A model generated the notes under the pieces. That model saw only the letters and a program-made list of their open reading frames with translations, was not told the DNA's origin and made no database searches. 10,500 bases of DNA from Apostichopus japonicus. Lineage: Eukaryota > Echinodermata > Holothuroidea > Aspidochirotida > Stichopodidae. The translations under genes were made by a program, and so were the position numbers. The first letter of the stretch is position 1; each line of letters starts with the position of its first letter. Shown piece after piece: positions 8,487 through 10,500 of the stretch. The stretch lies in contig NC_092577.1 of NCBI RefSeq assembly GCF_037975245.1, positions 30,046,398 to 30,056,897 on the forward strand. The letters are read 5' to 3'.

Positions 8487-8532
8487 GGTGGGGGGGGGGA
8501 TATGGTGTATTACATCCCCTCCACCCATTTTC

Positions 8533-8554
8533 ATGGGGGGATATATCCCCCCAT
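8533..8554. repeat. 22-bp perfect palindrome, G6-ATATAT-C6 core
   Basis: GGGGGGATATATCCCCCC (8535-8552) flanked by AT on both sides in symmetry. It is the longest perfect palindrome that I found in the window. Confidence 0.95.
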
Positions 8555-8564
8555 CCCCCCCCCA

Positions 8565-8580
8565 GGATCGCCGCCCATGT
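8565..8580 (-). repeat. Outer inverted repeat, right copy
   Basis: GGATCGCCGCCCATGT, the exact reverse complement of 7078-7093, about 1.5 kb away and pointing inward. Confidence 0.95.
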
Positions 8581-8595
8581 ATATACATACATACA

Positions 8596-8960
8596 TTGAA
8601 AATGTCAGAAAGTACTGAGAACTATATCTTGGGAAGTTCTTTCCAAAATCGTTTGCCAGATGTGATGTGAGTCACGGTGGGGTTGACCAATTTTCCAAGA
8701 AACTGCATCATCATTTAAGTTTATGCACAGCAATAACGGTATCTTGCTTGTTTCATTACTGTGAGGTACCCTTTTGTTAAAAAATGCAGCAAATTTCGAA
8801 TATCCTTCATATGAGCTTCAACTTTTTTGTTGACTTAAATGGCCATAAAAATGTTCAAGAAAATGTTTTACCTCAACATGACTTTGGTGGGTATATTAAT
8901 CTCTATCATACACTGAGCAGATGTCTAAAGTGCCAATATATGGTTCCATTTGATTATTAA
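8596..8960. other. Unique AT-rich DNA, no gene seen
   Basis: All frames are interrupted, and no repeat or RNA gene was recognised. Confidence 0.5.
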
Positions 8961-8964
8961 GCAA

Positions 8965-9175
8965 TCCGGTAGCCAGGTTGGGGCCCAGGGGGCATGCCCC
9001 TTCACTTTACCAACTAGTATTCTCCCATCCCTTTAATTTGTCCCACCATCATGTAAACAATACCTTCACAAGCAGCAGCACATGAGTACTGTGGCCCTCC
9101 TTTAATTATTCGTGCCCCTCCATAAATTGTTGGTGCCCCTCCAACTCGAAGTACATGCTCCCCAGGGTCCCAAAC
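8965..9175. mobile_element. G/C-rich dispersed repeat fragment
   Basis: It starts near GGTAGCCAGGTTGGGGCCCA and includes the 12-bp palindrome GGGGCATGCCCC (8989-9000). It ends with two GTGCCCCTCC words (near 9111-9120 and 9133-9142). The style resembles the 3664-3841 fragment read on the minus strand, which also has GTGCCCCTC. I see no inverted ends or coding sequence. The limits are approximate, and it could be a decayed piece of a larger element. Confidence 0.4.
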
Positions 9176-9397
9176 ATTCATTAAAGCCGTCTCCCCTACA
9201 TGTCGTTCTAAATAGAAATTAGCATGGTGAACGATATAGGCAGCTGATCTTTGTGCCCGATGTATTTCATTAAGGCCCTAACGTAAGATTGTTTACATTT
9301 GGGAACATTCTGGAATTTGTATTATTCAAAAAGTAAGAACAACCGTCTAAGCAGCGGCTAAATTCCCGTGAGTTGTAATTTCTTTCAACTAGTATAT
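9176..9397. other. Unique DNA, no gene supported
   Basis: A minus-strand frame of 85 codons (9270-9527) crosses the following C17 run, which gives its Gly stretch. No domain is recognisable. Confidence 0.5.
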
Positions 9398-9414
9398 CCC
9401 CCCCCCCCCCCCCC
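9398..9414. repeat. C17 homopolymer
   Basis: Seventeen C. On the minus strand it reads GTGG, the G-run, then GATAT, the same flanks as the G-runs at 7106 and 8490. Confidence 0.93.
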
Positions 9415-9935
9415 ACCACAAAATTGGAGCTAATCTGGCGTATCTGTGTTTCTCTGTGTGAAAATGAAATATATTTTGACGATAACATCAGGTTTTCGTC
9501 TAAACCTCGTAACCATAACGTAGGCACCCTTTGCGCGAGTCATTGTTTTGGGTGTATCAAGATGGCGCGAGTGACCTTCAAATAGCTGCAATGCGTATTG
9601 TTGTCAACAGGTGCGATATGGCTTCTATGTCTTCATTTCTGTGCTTTCCATATGATGTGGTTAAAGTTGTCGTTGGGTACTTTAGGTCTCGAAGCTAATT
9701 AAGCCTACCAGCTAACTTTATTATCGGTAGGCCTAATGTTGTGTGAAGCATGTAAAATGCATGAAATTAATACTCAAAATGAAAGATAAAGATATATTTT
9801 TTACAAAGATATAGTAGGCTATTACCAGTGAATATCCTTGTGAAGAATATATAAGCATATACTTTCCTGTTTGTAGGTGTGAGATCATTTTCGAAACACT
9901 CTCAGTCGGACATTTCTGATTGGCTTTTTTTGTTT
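9415..9935. other. Unique DNA with one small hairpin
   Basis: No supported gene. ATTAAGCCTACC (9698-9709) and GGTAGGCCTAAT (9726-9737) are reverse complements with one mismatch in 12 and a 16-base loop. The right arm contains TAGGCCTA. Confidence 0.55.
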
Positions 9936-9949
9936 GGGGGGGGGGGGGG
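9936..9949. repeat. G14 homopolymer ending in GATTT
   Basis: Fourteen G between two similar words, TGATTGGCTTTT (left, from 9918) and TGATTGGTTATTTT (right, from 9960). Each carries an ATTGG (inverted CCAAT). Confidence 0.9.
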
Positions 9950-10117
9950 ATTTCTCTTATGATTGGTTATTTTAGTGTTTTCTTTGTACTGTCGCGAATA
10001 ACCGAATATATTACCCATTTGAATATGATGTTTTATAAACTATAGCATCTATTATAAGGGCTGTACAATGTTAGATATCCCTCGTTTCATTTGGTTAGTG
10101 CCTTGTGAAAGAGAACT
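9950..10117. other. Unique DNA, nothing identified
   Basis: There are no frames of note and no repeat recognised. Confidence 0.5.
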
Positions 10118-10163
10118 GGGTTAGGAGGGTGTGACAGGGGTTGGAAATGGGGGATGGTGGGGG
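10118..10163 (+). other. Possible G-quadruplex tract
   Basis: Five G-tracts of 3, 3, 4, 5 and 5 bases (10118-10120, 10127-10129, 10137-10140, 10149-10153, 10159-10163) are separated by loops of 5-8 bases. This fits relaxed quadruplex rules, though the loops are longish. Folding is not shown by sequence alone. Confidence 0.5.
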
Positions 10164-10387
10164 ATGTGTTTGCAACCTTAAATGCGTGTAACCAAATTTA
10201 GTCGAAACCAGTTCATCAACCACCGGAAATTGATTTTGTCTTAACTTTTAAAATAATTAAATTAATAAAATATAATGCTCACGAACTAATTACCTGTCCT
10301 TTACACATATATTAATACCCATATTTTATATTGAGGCATGACTTAAAACTTTGCACTTTTTAAGTGTGACAAAATATATGGTTTAAC
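10164..10387. other. AT-rich unique DNA
   Basis: No gene or repeat supported. It includes an AT-only stretch near 10249-10275. Confidence 0.5.
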
Positions 10388-10457
10388 GCATGGCAAGGTA
10401 TTCTCATGAAACCGTGAGATTTCGCCATGCCCAGTTATAGTCTATACGCATCACTGG
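10388..10457. repeat. Two consecutive hairpins
   Basis: Hairpin 1 has stem GCATGGC (10388-10394) with GCCATGC (10424-10430), an unequal internal loop, then TCTCATG (10402-10408) with CGTGAGA (10413-10419, one G-T pair) around the loop AAAC. Hairpin 2 has CCAGT (10431-10435) with ACTGG (10453-10457) and an inner TATAG-T-CTATA. The first ends exactly where the second starts. The combined 70 bp is neither a known tRNA fold nor of usual pre-miRNA length. Confidence 0.6.
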
Positions 10458-10488
10458 TTACGGCGTGTTATTATTCTTCTCGAGGGCA

Positions 10489-10500
10489 AAAAAAAAAAAA
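10489..10500. repeat. A-run at the window edge
   Basis: At least twelve A, which may continue beyond the window. Whether it is a retroelement tail or a plain homopolymer cannot be told. Confidence 0.7.

Larger units (their letters stand above)
8487..8595 (-). mobile_element. Inverted copy of the GGGCGGCGATCC repeat fragment
   Basis: Read on the minus strand, it starts with TACATA-type repeat and ACATGGGCGGCGATCC (8580 down to 8565). It then has a C/G run, a 22-bp perfect palindrome (8533-8554) and a G10-GATATG motif (plus strand 8490-8503). It shares its first 16 bp with the copy at 7078 but differs after that, so the two may be different ends or subfamilies. Overlapping open frames on both strands are translations of the repeat. 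Confidence 0.5.

Noticed and set aside
8276-8599. Plus-strand 107-codon frame
   Set aside because: The last third translates the G/C-rich inverted repeat (Gly/Pro/Trp-rich), and the first part has no recognisable features.
9270-9527. Minus-strand 85-codon frame with a Gly run
   Set aside because: The Gly run is the C17 homopolymer, whose length is unreliable, so the frame itself may not hold.

Overview
The window looks like non-coding nuclear DNA from an animal. It is AT-rich and full of microsatellites, homopolymer runs and short dispersed-repeat fragments. I found no open frame with a recognisable domain, no compact gene array and no bacterial-style start signals. The best guess is a marine invertebrate deuterostome, most likely an echinoderm and perhaps a sea cucumber. 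That guess rests on the recurrent word TAGGCCTA (five exact copies), on long G/C runs joined to short G-rich palindromes, and on a tRNA-derived SINE with a TACATA-type tail. It is pattern memory, not a search result. The longest open frames are translations of the (AAT)n array (poly-Ile/poly-Leu). The rest are 60-110 codon frames with no family resemblance.

Layout. 1-410: unique AT-rich DNA. 411-657: long compound (AAT)n array ending in five perfect copies of a 9-bp unit. 716-749: C-rich run. 1055-1137: A-run, (AT)n and a second array of the same 9-bp unit. 1394-2120: unique sequence with small (TA)n, (TTA)n, (CT)n, (GAT)n and C14A11 tracts. 2120-3590: mostly unique, with T-runs and a degenerate ATCGTC array (3034-3101). 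3664-3841: a G/C-rich repeat fragment of about 178 bp with 10-bp inverted ends. 3850-6080: the longest stretch with nothing identifiable. 6081-6185: a cluster of inverted repeats. 6779-7080: a tRNA-derived SINE whose A-box segment is repeated five times at its 5' edge. 7078-8580: a region bounded by a perfect 16-bp inverted module and containing a second, inner pair of inverted arms (7607-7698 and 8170-8252). 8960-9175: another G/C-rich repeat fragment. 9395-10500: unique DNA with C17 and G14 runs, a possible G-quadruplex tract and two hairpins.

No genes work together here. The biology is that of repeats: a Pol III-type SINE, fold-back or MITE-like fragments, and simple repeats. The parts most worth a second look are the amplified A-box at 6779-6845 and the nested inverted repeats at 7078-8580. 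I saw no previously undescribed gene system.
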